Below are positions 25,733-34,251 of a DNA stretch of 64,000 nt, one piece after another; positions within the stretch are counted from its first letter, which is position 1, and each line of letters begins with the position of its first letter. This DNA is from JBPOFM01 sp041391925. Lineage in GTDB: Bacteria > Bacteroidota > Bacteroidia > Flavobacteriales > Flavobacteriaceae. The position numbers and the translations under genes are program-made. Where the stretch lies: positions 271,958 to 335,957 of the forward strand of contig JAWKNA010000007.1 of assembly GCA_041391925.1 (NCBI GenBank), given 5' to 3'. Below the pieces are notes generated by a model. It saw only the letters and a list, made by a program, of their open reading frames with translations. It ran no database searches and had not been told where the DNA came from.

Positions 25733-26794
25733 ATGGCCGGAAACTCTTTTGGAACCTTGTTCAAACTGACAACATTTGGCGAATCTCATGGGCCTGCAAT
25801 TGGAGGCATAATAGATGGCTGTCCAGCAGGAATAGCTCTGGATTTAGATGCCATCCAATCCGAAATGAATCGTCGCAAACCTGGCCAATCAGAAATCGTC
25901 ACACAACGGAAAGAACCAGATACCGTTGAGTTTTTGTCAGGAATTTTTGAAGGACAAACCACAGGGACTCCAATAGGCTTTATCATAAAAAACACCAATC
26001 AAAAATCGAAAGACTATTCGCATATCAAAGATGTCTATCGGCCAAGTCATGCCGACTATACCTATGAAAAAAAGTACGGAATTCGAGATTATAGAGGAGG
26101 AGGCCGCAGCTCCGCACGCGAAACAGCTTGTCGGGTTGTTGCAGGAGCCATCGCAAAACAAGTGTTGAAAGATGTCAAAATCCACGCATATACGTCTTCA
26201 GTTGGGGACTTATTTTTAGAAAAACCATATCAGAATCTCGATTTCTCCAAAATAGAAACCAATGATGTGCGTTGCCCAGACGAAGCGATTGCCAATCAAA
26301 TGATTGAAAAAATCAAGTCTGTCAGAAAAGAGGGCGATACCATTGGCGGAACCGTCACTTGTGTCATTCAAAATGTACCAATAGGGTTAGGCGAACCAGT
26401 ATTTGATAAACTCCATGCCAATCTTGGCAAAGCAATGCTGTCCATCAACGCGGTCAAAGGTTTTGAATATGGAAGTGGTTTTTGCGGCGCCAAAATGAAA
26501 GGTAGTGAGCACAATGATCTATTCAATGCCGATGGAACGACTAAAACCAATCTATCTGGAGGCATACAAGGTGGTATCAGCAATGGCATGGACATCTATT
26601 TTAGGGTCGCTTTCAAGCCTGTGGCTACCATCATTCAAAAACAAAACACCCTCGATAATCAGGGCAACATTGTCGAGATGCAAGGCAAAGGTCGTCATGA
26701 CCCTTGTGTGGTGCCAAGAGCGGTACCAATTGTAGAGGCTATGACAGCGTTGGTTCTGGCAGATTTTTGGTTATTAAATAAAATTTATAAGTAG
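25733..26794 (+). CDS. aroC: Chorismate synthase
   Basis: A 353-residue enzyme that eliminates phosphate from EPSP to give chorismate, using reduced FMN, in the shikimate pathway. Signature stretches are all present: GNSFGTLFKLTTFGESHGPAIGG at the N-terminus, RGGGRSSARETACRVVAGAIAK (about residue 122), SGFCGAKMKGSEHND and GRHDPCVVPRAVPIVEAM near the C-terminus. Length normal (~350-360). No other aro genes adjoin. A 7-bp dyad lies ~90 bases upstream. Confidence 0.96.
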   Translation: MAGNSFGTLFKLTTFGESHGPAIGGIIDGCPAGIALDLDAIQSEMNRRKPGQSEIVTQRKEPDTVEFLSGIFEGQTTGTPIGFIIKNTNQKSKDYSHIKDVYRPSHADYTYEKKYGIRDYRGGGRSSARETACRVVAGAIAKQVLKDVKIHAYTSSVGDLFLEKPYQNLDFSKIETNDVRCPDEAIANQMIEKIKSVRKEGDTIGGTVTCVIQNVPIGLGEPVFDKLHANLGKAMLSINAVKGFEYGSGFCGAKMKGSEHNDLFNADGTTKTNLSGGIQGGISNGMDIYFRVAFKPVATIIQKQNTLDNQGNIVEMQGKGRHDPCVVPRAVPIVEAMTALVLADFWLLNKIYK

Positions 26795-26870
26795 CTATTC
26801 CTGCTTTCCGCTTTATCTTTTGCAAAAAAGCAAAAGGATATCGCGTCAATCAGGGCTAAAAAAACGTAAC
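26790..26870. repeat. Candidate flavobacterial interspersed palindromic repeat
   Basis: Between aroC and the symporter is a stretch with a central hairpin, CTTTTGC-AAAAAA-GCAAAAG (26817-26836), flanked by GGATATCGCG on the right and CCGCTTTAT on the left. From memory, an element of this pattern (about 60-80 bases, ending in a 'CAATCAGGGCTA'-like edge) is scattered in Flavobacteriia genomes. Only one copy is seen in this window, so the repeat status is not proven here. The central hairpin could also end the aroC transcript. Confidence 0.5.
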
Positions 26871-26875
26871 ATTAT

Positions 26876-28321
26876 ATGAAAAACCTCGCATTACATTGGA
26901 AAATCCTTATCGGAATGACGCTAGGTATCATTTGGGCACTGTTGTCAAGTTCAATGGGTTGGAGCCAATTCACCATCAATTGGATTGATCCTTTCGGCAC
27001 CATATTCATCAATTTATTGAAACTTATTGCAGTTCCTTTGGTGCTGTTTTCAATCATCAGTGGCGTGGCCAACATCGGAGACCCAAAAAGCCTTGGGCGA
27101 ATGGGAGGGAAGACCCTTTTAATTTATTTGCTTACAACCGTTTTTGCCATTTCTTTGGGATTGCTTTTGGTGAATACCATAAAACCTGGTAAACTCATTG
27201 ACGAGCAAAGCCGAATAGACAATCGTATCAACTACGAAATTTGGGCGGCATCCCAAGGTCATGAAATTAAAGATGGTATCAATTATTTGCACGACCCAGC
27301 TTTTATGGAACGTGCACAGAAAATTACTGAACTCTCAAAAGCAGACTTAAAAGAAGTATCTGTTGCCGATAAACTCGAAAAAGCAGAAAAGCAAAAACAA
27401 GCATCCCCTTTGCAACCATTGGTTGATATTGTGCCAGATAATTTTTTTAAATCCCTTTCTGATAATGGCTTGATGTTGCAAATCATCTTTTTTGCTTTGT
27501 TTTTTGGAATGTGCCTCTTATTCATTCCCAATGAAAAAGCACAGCCTGTCATTAATTTAGTGGATAGCATCAATGAAGTGTTTCTCAAAATGGTCGATTT
27601 GGTCATGCAAGCGGCACCATTCTTCGTATTTGCTTTGTTGGCAGGTGTCATTAGCAAAATGGCTGGTGACGATATAGGTAAGGTCGTCGAAATCTTCAAA
27701 GGCCTGAGTTGGTATTCATTGACTGTTCTTTTAGGATTAATCATTATGATATTTATTACATACCCAGTGATACTAAAGACCTTTGTTAAAAAAATTCCGT
27801 ATGCTGGGTTTTTCAAAGCCATGAGTCCTGCACAGACTTTGGCGTTCTCGACATCCAGTAGCGCAGCAACATTGCCTGTCACCATGGAATGTGTGGAGCA
27901 AAATCTTGGAGTCAATAAAAAAGTGAGCAGTTTTGTATTGCCGATAGGTGCCACAGTGAATATGGATGGGACAAGTCTCTATCAAGCCGTGGCGGTCATA
28001 TTCTTAGCGCAACTGCACATGATTGATTTAACAGTTGGACAACAATTGACCATAGTAGTCACCACCACATTGGCTTCCATTGGTTCTGCTGCTGTACCAA
28101 GTGCTGGTTTGGTAATGCTTATCATTGTCCTAAATTCGGTTGGTTTAAATCCTGCATGGATTGCCATCATTTTCCCGGTGGACAGAATTTTGGATATGTT
28201 TAGAACGGTAGTCAATGTTACTGGCGATGCAACTGTCTGTACGATTATAGCCGATGGTGAAGATATGTTGGAGTATCATGCGACCAAAAATCCTACAGAA
28301 ACGTTTGATTTGGATTCTTAA
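26876..28321 (+). CDS. Dicarboxylate/amino acid:cation symporter (GltP/DctA family)
   Basis: A 481-residue membrane transporter of the DAACS family. It has about eight helices and two reentrant hairpins. Family signatures: LIKLIAVPLVLFSIISGVAN (about residue 50-70), the Ser-rich hairpin ALAFSTSSSAATLPVTM-like segment (about 330), PIGATVNMDGTSLY (about 360) and SIGSAAVPSAGLVML (about 405). These residues bind glutamate/aspartate or C4-dicarboxylates with Na+ or H+. An extended hydrophilic loop of ~80 residues (residues ~110-190, PGKLIDEQSRID...KAEKQKQASPL) is longer than in E. coli GltP. Substrate cannot be fixed from sequence. Confidence 0.92.
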   Translation: MKNLALHWKILIGMTLGIIWALLSSSMGWSQFTINWIDPFGTIFINLLKLIAVPLVLFSIISGVANIGDPKSLGRMGGKTLLIYLLTTVFAISLGLLLVNTIKPGKLIDEQSRIDNRINYEIWAASQGHEIKDGINYLHDPAFMERAQKITELSKADLKEVSVADKLEKAEKQKQASPLQPLVDIVPDNFFKSLSDNGLMLQIIFFALFFGMCLLFIPNEKAQPVINLVDSINEVFLKMVDLVMQAAPFFVFALLAGVISKMAGDDIGKVVEIFKGLSWYSLTVLLGLIIMIFITYPVILKTFVKKIPYAGFFKAMSPAQTLAFSTSSSAATLPVTMECVEQNLGVNKKVSSFVLPIGATVNMDGTSLYQAVAVIFLAQLHMIDLTVGQQLTIVVTTTLASIGSAAVPSAGLVMLIIVLNSVGLNPAWIAIIFPVDRILDMFRTVVNVTGDATVCTIIADGEDMLEYHATKNPTETFDLDS

Positions 28322-28329
28322 GAATTTGT

Positions 28330-28776
28330 ATGAAACCAATAATCAGAAAAGCCATACTCACTGACTCAGGGGAAATTTCAACTCTTACAGCTCAATTGGG
28401 TTATATTTCTGACAGTCAATCTATATATACTAGATTAAATGCGCTTTTAAATCATGAGGAACATTGTGTATATATTGCTGTAAGTGAGGGAGTAATTGTT
28501 GGATGGATTCATGGCTTTTTTGCTTTGAGAGTTGAATCGAGTCCATTTATTGAAATTGGAGGTTTAGTGGTCCATGAAGCGTTTCGCAATAGAGGCATCG
28601 GAAAGTCATTGATAGATGAAGTCAAAATTTGGGCAACAACAATTGGTTGCGATAAACTACGAGTGAGATGCAATGTGAAGCGAATCGAAAGCCACGAATT
28701 TTATAAAAACATTGGTTTCAAAGAGACCAAAGAACAGAAAATTTTTGACCAGATATCTAAAAACCTCAAGGCCTAA
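28330..28776 (+). CDS. GNAT-family N-acetyltransferase
   Basis: A 148-residue GNAT protein. The acetyl-CoA-binding motif A is VVHEAFRNRGIGKSLIDEV (about residues 78-96), followed by the motif B region SHEFYKNIGFKET near the C-terminus. Nine bases after the symporter stop, so possibly co-transcribed. Acceptor substrate unknown. Confidence 0.87.
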   Translation: MKPIIRKAILTDSGEISTLTAQLGYISDSQSIYTRLNALLNHEEHCVYIAVSEGVIVGWIHGFFALRVESSPFIEIGGLVVHEAFRNRGIGKSLIDEVKIWATTIGCDKLRVRCNVKRIESHEFYKNIGFKETKEQKIFDQISKNLKA

Positions 28777-29114
28777 CCCAATATAAGAAATCGAAGTCTT
28801 CCATATTCTTTTCTAAGAACGGTCAATTCTTATCAATATGGCTGTAAGTTTCTATTTTACAATATGTTAAAAATAATGTAAATCATAGATGTTTTTTGCA
28901 CATTGTTTATTTTGAACAAATATTTTTAAACATTCAACGAAGATTTTAAGGCAGGAGAAAAGGTTTATCTACATTTACTTCATCAAAATAATGTGCTATT
29001 AATCAAGAATTTAAGTTTTTGTTTTAGTTAAATTAGTTTTTAAGTTAGTTGTTAAATTGTTAGAAAAGCCCTTTTCCCCAAATTAGGGCTTTTTTATGCT
29101 TAATTGTGAAGCAA
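28777..29114. other. Intergenic region with a hairpin; possible small RNA
   Basis: A 338-base AT-rich gap between the convergent GNAT and DCC genes. No ORF above ~25 codons with family character was seen. The only clear structure is the hairpin at 29064-29095, almost 290 bases beyond the GNAT stop, which is far for that gene's own terminator. A separate small transcript ending there is possible; no exact TAnnTTTG promoter was found in it. Confidence 0.4.
29064..29095 (+). terminator. Intrinsic terminator
   Basis: Arms AAAAGCCC and GGGCTTTT with a 14-base loop, followed by a run of six T on the plus strand. The A-run on the left arm means it may also work for the minus strand. It could end the GNAT transcript or an unknown small RNA. 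Confidence 0.75.
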
Positions 29115-29528
29115 TCAAAGAAATTTTGATTTTAATTCGGGAGTTGGAATCATACATTCGTCCTTTTTACCATACCATTTATAGCGATTTTTTGCGATGT
29201 AATCATACACCAAATTTCTAATGAAAGATGGAATGATTAAAAACACAACCAATAAATTTCTGGGGAAGCCAAGTTGTGAAGCGATTTTTAAAGCGGCTGT
29301 AGACTTATAGGATATTCCTCTTTCCTTCGAATAGAGCAGGATGGAATCGGTCTTATTCGTATCAATATTATATAGCTTTATTATTTCCTGTCCTACTTCG
29401 CTTTGCAAGGCAGTATATCGAAACACATCATTTTTATCATGTTTGATGATGTACTGTACCGAAGCATCACAAAGATTACAGACACCATCAAAAAGGATGA
29501 GTTGTTTATGTTTTGGGAGATGTATCAT
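29115..29528 (-). CDS. DCC-family thiol-disulfide oxidoreductase (DUF393)
   Basis: A 137-residue protein of the DUF393/DCC family. The defining motif LFDGVCNLCDASVQYI is at residues ~12-27, with the CxxC pair. The family has a thioredoxin-like fold; a specific partner is not known. The C-terminal half has a hydrophobic segment (LLVVFLIIPSFIRNLVYDYI). Its ATG overlaps the mutS2 stop by four bases (ATGA), so the two genes are translationally coupled. Confidence 0.88.
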   Translation of the reverse strand: MIHLPKHKQLILFDGVCNLCDASVQYIIKHDKNDVFRYTALQSEVGQEIIKLYNIDTNKTDSILLYSKERGISYKSTAALKIASQLGFPRNLLVVFLIIPSFIRNLVYDYIAKNRYKWYGKKDECMIPTPELKSKFL

Positions 29529-31690
29529 TTGACAGCTTCTACAAGTTCCAATTGTTCTACACTCACATTGGTCGTAAATATGCCATAATTGATTACAGCT
29601 TTATTTTTTTCAATTTTATCAATGCTTCCCACTGCACGACCATCTTGTAAACGCACTCTGTCTCCAACCTTGAAAACTGGTTTTGGTTTTGGGGCTGATT
29701 CATTTTTTTTCTTGGCAGCTTTCTTCTTCTGTCGAATGACTTCTACAGTTTTTTCAACTTCCTTAATGACTTTTGTCTCCCTTGCCTTTTGAACTTGTTT
29801 TTGTTTCGCTGTAATTTTCTTGCGTTTGGAGTTTTCAATCTGAACAAGTTTAAACAGTTCGTCCATCAACGCTTTTTTCTGTTTGTTGTTGAAATATTTT
29901 TCTGATAAATCATCAACTTTTTGTCCAAGGTATATCAAACGCTGGTTGTTATCATATAATTCTTGATAGCTTTCCAATTTCCTTTGGATTTTTTCATTTA
30001 TGGCTTCTAATCTATCTGTTTCAGCCAGTTGTTTCTTTTCATTCCGTTTTAAGGATTCACCGGTTTTTTCAAGCTTGCTTCGTTCCTTTTGTAGTTTTGC
30101 TATGGTGGCATCAAATCTAACTTTCCCTCTTTCAATCTTCTTTTTTGCACGATTGATCAAACCATATGGAATTCCATTTTTTTGTGCTACTTCAAAGGTG
30201 AATGAACTTCCAGCTTGCCCTAACGCCAATTTATACATGGGCTCCAAGCTTTTTTCATCAAAAAGCATATTGGCATTTTGCATATAAGGCAATTCATTGG
30301 CTAGAATTTTCAGGTTGGAGTAATGTGTTGTGATGATTCCATAGGCTTCGCGATGATAAAATTCTTCCAAAAAGATTTCTGCCAAGGCACCACCAAGTTC
30401 AGGGTCACTTCCCGTACCAAATTCATCAATCAGAAACAGTGTGTTTTTATTACATTTCTTCAAGAAATAATTCATTTGTTTTAACCTGTAACTATAAGTA
30501 CTCAAATGATTTTCAATGGATTGGTTGTCGCCTATATCGCTCAAAATCCTATCAAAAAGACATATGGTACTCCGTTCATGCACAGGGATTAATAAACCAC
30601 TTTGCAACATCACTTGTAATAAGCCAACCGTTTTTAGGGTGATGCTTTTTCCCCCTGCGTTTGGGCCAGAGATTACAATAATCCTATTATCAGGACTCAA
30701 TTCAATGGATTGCGGAAATGTTTTTACTTTTTTCTTTTGATTGGACACAAAGAGTAAAGGATGGTAAGCATCTCTTAAATGATATTGTTTTGCCTCATTG
30801 ATTTCTGGCAAAATAGCGTTGATATGGTTTGCATACTTTGCTTTTGCTGAAATGACATCCATATCAGTTAAAAAGGATTGATATGTCTGCAATAAAGGAT
30901 GAAACGGTCTAACAAATTCCGTCAGTTGTTTCAAAATCCGTTTCACTTCTTCCTGCTCTTCATACTCTAAATTATTGAGCTCTCTTGTATAACGAAATGT
31001 TGTCTCAGGTTCGATATATACAATGCTGCCGGTTTTGCTTCCTCCTAAAATTGCACCTTTCACCTTTCTTCGATACATTGCTTTGACAGCCAAGACACGT
31101 TTATTGTCCATTACAGATTCCCGAATGTCATCGAGATATTCGAGTGAATTATACGTATTCAATGCTGAAGTGAAACTTTGGTTGATTTTTCCCTTTACAC
31201 TTGTTATCTCGTGTCGCAGTTGAAACAATTCACCTGAAGCATCATCTTTGACATCCCCAAAGCGGTCAATGTTGGCATCAATATTTTCAACAATAGCTTT
31301 TGAAACTTCAATTTCTGAAGAAAATCGATACAACTCAGGATAATACTCTTCAAATTTCTTTAAGAATACAATCATCTCATTGCATGTTAAGGAAATGAAA
31401 GCAATCTTCTTAAAACTAGATGTTTCCAATATGGAATTCTCAATTTTTAGATATTGAAGTTCTTTTGTAATAGGTTCAAAACCGTGGTTAGGAATTCGAT
31501 TCTCGTTTTCGAACGACGATAGATATTCATTGGTATATTGCAATGCGTCTAAAACATCTGCTTTCAGAGAGTAAGGCAAGATTGCTTTGGCCTTCTCGGT
31601 ACCCAAAGAGGTGATGCAGTAGGTAGAAACCTGTTCTAGCACCTTGTGAAATTCAATATCCTGTAATGTTTTTTCGTGAATGTGAATCAT
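29525..31690 (-). CDS. mutS2: MutS2-family ATPase lacking a C-terminal Smr domain
   Basis: A 721-residue MutS-like ATPase. The core has SGPNAGGKSITLKTVGLLQ (Walker A, about residue 345), LFLIDEFGTGSDPELGGALAEI (Walker B and signature, about residue 425) and ITTHYSNLKILA. A long coiled region (residues ~515-660, K/E/R-rich) is followed by a KOW-like segment (VFKVGDRVRLQDGRAVGSIDKIEKNKAVINYG). Classic MutS2 is ~780 residues and ends in an Smr nuclease domain; that domain is absent here. MutS2 proteins act on recombination intermediates or collided ribosomes. An exact TAnnTTTG element lies upstream. Confidence 0.9.
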   Translation of the reverse strand: MIHIHEKTLQDIEFHKVLEQVSTYCITSLGTEKAKAILPYSLKADVLDALQYTNEYLSSFENENRIPNHGFEPITKELQYLKIENSILETSSFKKIAFISLTCNEMIVFLKKFEEYYPELYRFSSEIEVSKAIVENIDANIDRFGDVKDDASGELFQLRHEITSVKGKINQSFTSALNTYNSLEYLDDIRESVMDNKRVLAVKAMYRRKVKGAILGGSKTGSIVYIEPETTFRYTRELNNLEYEEQEEVKRILKQLTEFVRPFHPLLQTYQSFLTDMDVISAKAKYANHINAILPEINEAKQYHLRDAYHPLLFVSNQKKKVKTFPQSIELSPDNRIIVISGPNAGGKSITLKTVGLLQVMLQSGLLIPVHERSTICLFDRILSDIGDNQSIENHLSTYSYRLKQMNYFLKKCNKNTLFLIDEFGTGSDPELGGALAEIFLEEFYHREAYGIITTHYSNLKILANELPYMQNANMLFDEKSLEPMYKLALGQAGSSFTFEVAQKNGIPYGLINRAKKKIERGKVRFDATIAKLQKERSKLEKTGESLKRNEKKQLAETDRLEAINEKIQRKLESYQELYDNNQRLIYLGQKVDDLSEKYFNNKQKKALMDELFKLVQIENSKRKKITAKQKQVQKARETKVIKEVEKTVEVIRQKKKAAKKKNESAPKPKPVFKVGDRVRLQDGRAVGSIDKIEKNKAVINYGIFTTNVSVEQLELVEAVK

Positions 31691-31714
31691 TCTTGCTAAA
31701 TAACCTTTGGACTA

Positions 31715-31722
31715 CAAATTTA
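31715..31722 (-). promoter_or_regulatory. Candidate -7 promoter element for mutS2
   Basis: Minus-strand TAAATTTG, an exact TAnnTTTG, 25-32 bases before the mutS2 ATG. No -33 TTG at the usual spacing. Confidence 0.35.
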
Positions 31723-31745
31723 GATAAATTTAAACGGAATGATAA

Positions 31746-33242
31746 TTACAAATACACAGATATGGTTAAAACCAACATAGAAAAAAGTGCAAGGATGATG
31801 ACCAGTGGCATTACAAATTTGAGCCATTTATTAAACCCAACTTTTACGATAGCAAGTGATGCTAAAATAAGCCCTGTCGGATTGATGAAGTTGAATAACC
31901 CAACACCAAATTGGTATGCATTCACAATTAATTCTCTTCCAATACCTACCGTATCTGCCAAGGGAGACATAATAGGCATGGTCAATACAGCCATACCTGA
32001 AGTAGAAGGAATAAAGAATGAAAGTCCGGAATAAATATAAAACATCGTATTGATAAAGATACCTTTGTTCATACCGTCGGTAGCATTGCTGGCATAAAAT
32101 AAAATGGTATCACTTATCATTCCTTCGTTCATCAAAATGGTTACTCCTCTTGCAATTCCAATTATAAAAGCGACACCCAATAAATCACTTGAGCCTTTTA
32201 CGAAGGCTTCAACAAATTTCATTTCATTTATTTTGGCAATGAATCCAATAACAATCGCTCCTGCTAAAAATACCGAGGTCATTTCCACAAACCACCATTC
32301 CAGCTGAGAGACTCCGTAAATCATGATTACAAAAGACATCATAAACACCAATAAAATGAGCCTTAATCTCCCTGTAAGCACTATATTCTTTTTGTCGATA
32401 TTGTGCTTGAACATGTTTTCAATTGCTTCCTTTTGGTCAAAAATCAATGATTTTCTTGGGTCATTTTTGACACGCTTGGCATATCTCAAAATATAAATGA
32501 TGCAAATGGCAAGACCTGAAGCAAACATCATCAATCGTCCGTTAAGTCCATCAGTCCAATTGATACCCGCAGAATCGGAAGCTATGATGGTGCAAAATGG
32601 ATTTGTTGTGGACATCATCGACCCAATGGAAGAGCCTATGTAAACGGATGCCAATGCGACGATGGCATCATATTTTGCCGCTAAAAAAACGGGAATGAGA
32701 ATAGGGTAGAAGGCAATGGTTTCTTCCGCTAATCCAAAAGTGGTTCCTCCAAGGGCAATGAGTGTTGTCACCAGAATGATGAGTATGAACTCTTTTCCTT
32801 TTAGAGCAACAGCAAGCCAGGCAATACCTGCATCAAATGCACCTGTCAAATTCATAATTCCTATAAGTCCGCCAATGATAAGAACAAGAAAAATGATATC
32901 CGCTGCTTCAATAACACCTTTAATGGGCGATTGAATAAATGCTGCAATTCCTTGTGGTTTAGCATTAACTTGCTTGTAAGTATTGGGAATGGATATGGGC
33001 TTCCAAATATTTCCATTTATAAATTTTTCTATTGGAATTTTTATTTGAAGTTCGTTGAGTGATTCTTGCGTCGCTGGAATAGTTTTCACACCTGAAGTCT
33101 TAACGACTGTGAAGTTGTTACCTTCTTTATCATAGATTAAGGTGTCATATTTCCCAGCTGGAATCAACCAAGTTAAGATTGCTACAAACGCACAAATAAT
33201 AATAAGTACTGTTTGGGCGGAAGGAAATTTGAGCTTTTTCAA
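31746..33242 (-). CDS. YfcC-family membrane transporter
   Basis: A 498-residue polytopic membrane protein with about 12 helices. It begins KFPSAQTVLIIICAFVAILTWLIPAGKYD, characteristic of YfcC/ArcD-DcuC-superfamily proteins, and has GGTTFGLAEETIAFYPILIPVFLAAKYDAIVALASVYIGSSIGSMMSTTNPF (residues ~165-220, the conserved core) and FFIPSTSGMAVLTMPIMSPLAD near residue 410. Relatives are predicted to exchange C4-dicarboxylates, short-chain acids or arginine/ornithine. Residues ~45-100 form a periplasmic loop. Substrate not known. Confidence 0.88.
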   Translation of the reverse strand: MKKLKFPSAQTVLIIICAFVAILTWLIPAGKYDTLIYDKEGNNFTVVKTSGVKTIPATQESLNELQIKIPIEKFINGNIWKPISIPNTYKQVNAKPQGIAAFIQSPIKGVIEAADIIFLVLIIGGLIGIMNLTGAFDAGIAWLAVALKGKEFILIILVTTLIALGGTTFGLAEETIAFYPILIPVFLAAKYDAIVALASVYIGSSIGSMMSTTNPFCTIIASDSAGINWTDGLNGRLMMFASGLAICIIYILRYAKRVKNDPRKSLIFDQKEAIENMFKHNIDKKNIVLTGRLRLILLVFMMSFVIMIYGVSQLEWWFVEMTSVFLAGAIVIGFIAKINEMKFVEAFVKGSSDLLGVAFIIGIARGVTILMNEGMISDTILFYASNATDGMNKGIFINTMFYIYSGLSFFIPSTSGMAVLTMPIMSPLADTVGIGRELIVNAYQFGVGLFNFINPTGLILASLAIVKVGFNKWLKFVMPLVIILALFSMLVLTISVYL

Positions 33243-33295
33243 TGTGTTGGTTTTTGTATGACTAAAGATAGTATTAATTTTAAATGAAATTTAAT

Positions 33296-33300
33296 AGGAG
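33296..33300 (+). promoter_or_regulatory. Good Shine-Dalgarno before ung
   Basis: AGGAG six bases before the ung ATG at 33307. Strong SD sequences are uncommon in Bacteroidota, so it stands out and supports the start. Confidence 0.6.
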
Positions 33301-33306
33301 TAAAAA

Positions 33307-33972
33307 ATGAATGTAGATATCCATAAAAGCTGGAAACCATTATTGCAGAAAGAGTTTGACAAGCCTTATTTTGAAGAATTGATAAAGTTTGTCAAATACG
33401 AATATAAGACTCAAACTTGTTACCCACCTGGGCCTCAAATTTTTTCTTCATTCGATTTGTGCCCTTTTGATGAACTAAAAGTCGTCATTATAGGCCAAGA
33501 CCCATATCATGGGTTTGGGCAAGCCAATGGACTTTGTTTTTCGGTAAATGATGGAATAGCACATCCACCATCCTTAATTAATATTTTTAAGGAAATTGAA
33601 CAGGATTTGGGAATTCCTTATCCAAAATCTGGAAATTTAGAACGTTGGGCTAGACAGGGTTTGCTTCTGTTGAATGCAACCTTAACCGTGAGAGCGCAGC
33701 AGGCAGGGAGCCATCAACATAAGGGTTGGGAAACCTTCACGGACTCTGTCATCCAAACCATAAGTGATAAAAAAGAAAAGGTAATTTTTTTGCTTTGGGG
33801 AGGATTTGCAAAACAAAAGACCCAATTTATCAATACATCAAAACATTACATTTTGTCCACAGGACATCCATCGCCATTAAGTGCAAATAGAGGGTATTGG
33901 TTTGGGAATAAACATTTTAGCAAGACTAACTCCCTGTTGGAGCAAGTTGGGCAGAAGGCAATTGAGTGGTAA
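33307..33972 (+). CDS. ung: Uracil-DNA glycosylase
   Basis: A 221-residue family-1 UDG that removes uracil from DNA for base-excision repair. The water-activating loop GQDPYHGFGQANGLCFSV (about residues 63-80, catalytic Asp in GQDPYH), the LLLNATLTV region (about 117) and the Leu-intercalation loop GHPSPLSANRGYWFG (about 182) are all present. Length is normal (~220). A clear AGGAG precedes the ATG. Its last 47 bases overlap a convergent small ORF on the minus strand. Confidence 0.96.
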   Translation: MNVDIHKSWKPLLQKEFDKPYFEELIKFVKYEYKTQTCYPPGPQIFSSFDLCPFDELKVVIIGQDPYHGFGQANGLCFSVNDGIAHPPSLINIFKEIEQDLGIPYPKSGNLERWARQGLLLLNATLTVRAQQAGSHQHKGWETFTDSVIQTISDKKEKVIFLLWGGFAKQKTQFINTSKHYILSTGHPSPLSANRGYWFGNKHFSKTNSLLEQVGQKAIEW

Positions 33973-34132
33973 CTTGAGGTACTGAAACTTTACGGGAAAT
34001 GATGCTTTCTATGATTTGAGGCTTATCTGTAACTTCTTTTTTGGATATTTTATTACAACTGAAAAAAAGTAAGAAAAAATTTAATGCAACTAAAAAAGAA
34101 AGTGTCAGAGTAATTATCATTATCATAGCCAT
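33926..34132 (-). CDS. Small membrane-anchored protein ending LAPTGS
   Basis: A 68-residue ORF. Residues ~3-25 (MIMIITLTLSFLVALNFFLLFFSC) form one membrane helix; a Lys-rich segment and a Pro/Thr/Gln-rich tail ending TTQLPSAQLAPTGS follow. The ATG at 34126 is an alternative to the one at 34132. It overlaps the 3' end of ung by 47 bases. I recall short flavobacterial proteins with this helix plus LAPTGS tail, which makes it likely to be a real gene rather than an antisense shadow, but this was not checked. Function unknown. Confidence 0.6.
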   Translation of the reverse strand: MAMIMIITLTLSFLVALNFFLLFFSCNKISKKEVTDKPQIIESIISRKVSVPQVTTQLPSAQLAPTGS

Positions 34133-34251
34133 CAGGTTAATGTCAAGTTAGGAATTTGACAATTTTGTATAACAAATGTAATTATTTTTTTCTAAAAAAA
34201 TTGGTTAATAGCCAAAAACTTAAATGAATGTTAAATTTTAACAGATATAAG

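Noticed and set aside
27283..27954. 223-codon open frame antisense to the dicarboxylate symporter
   Set aside because: It mirrors the symporter codons, shows no signal, motif or RBS, and the plus-strand gene is a clear family member.
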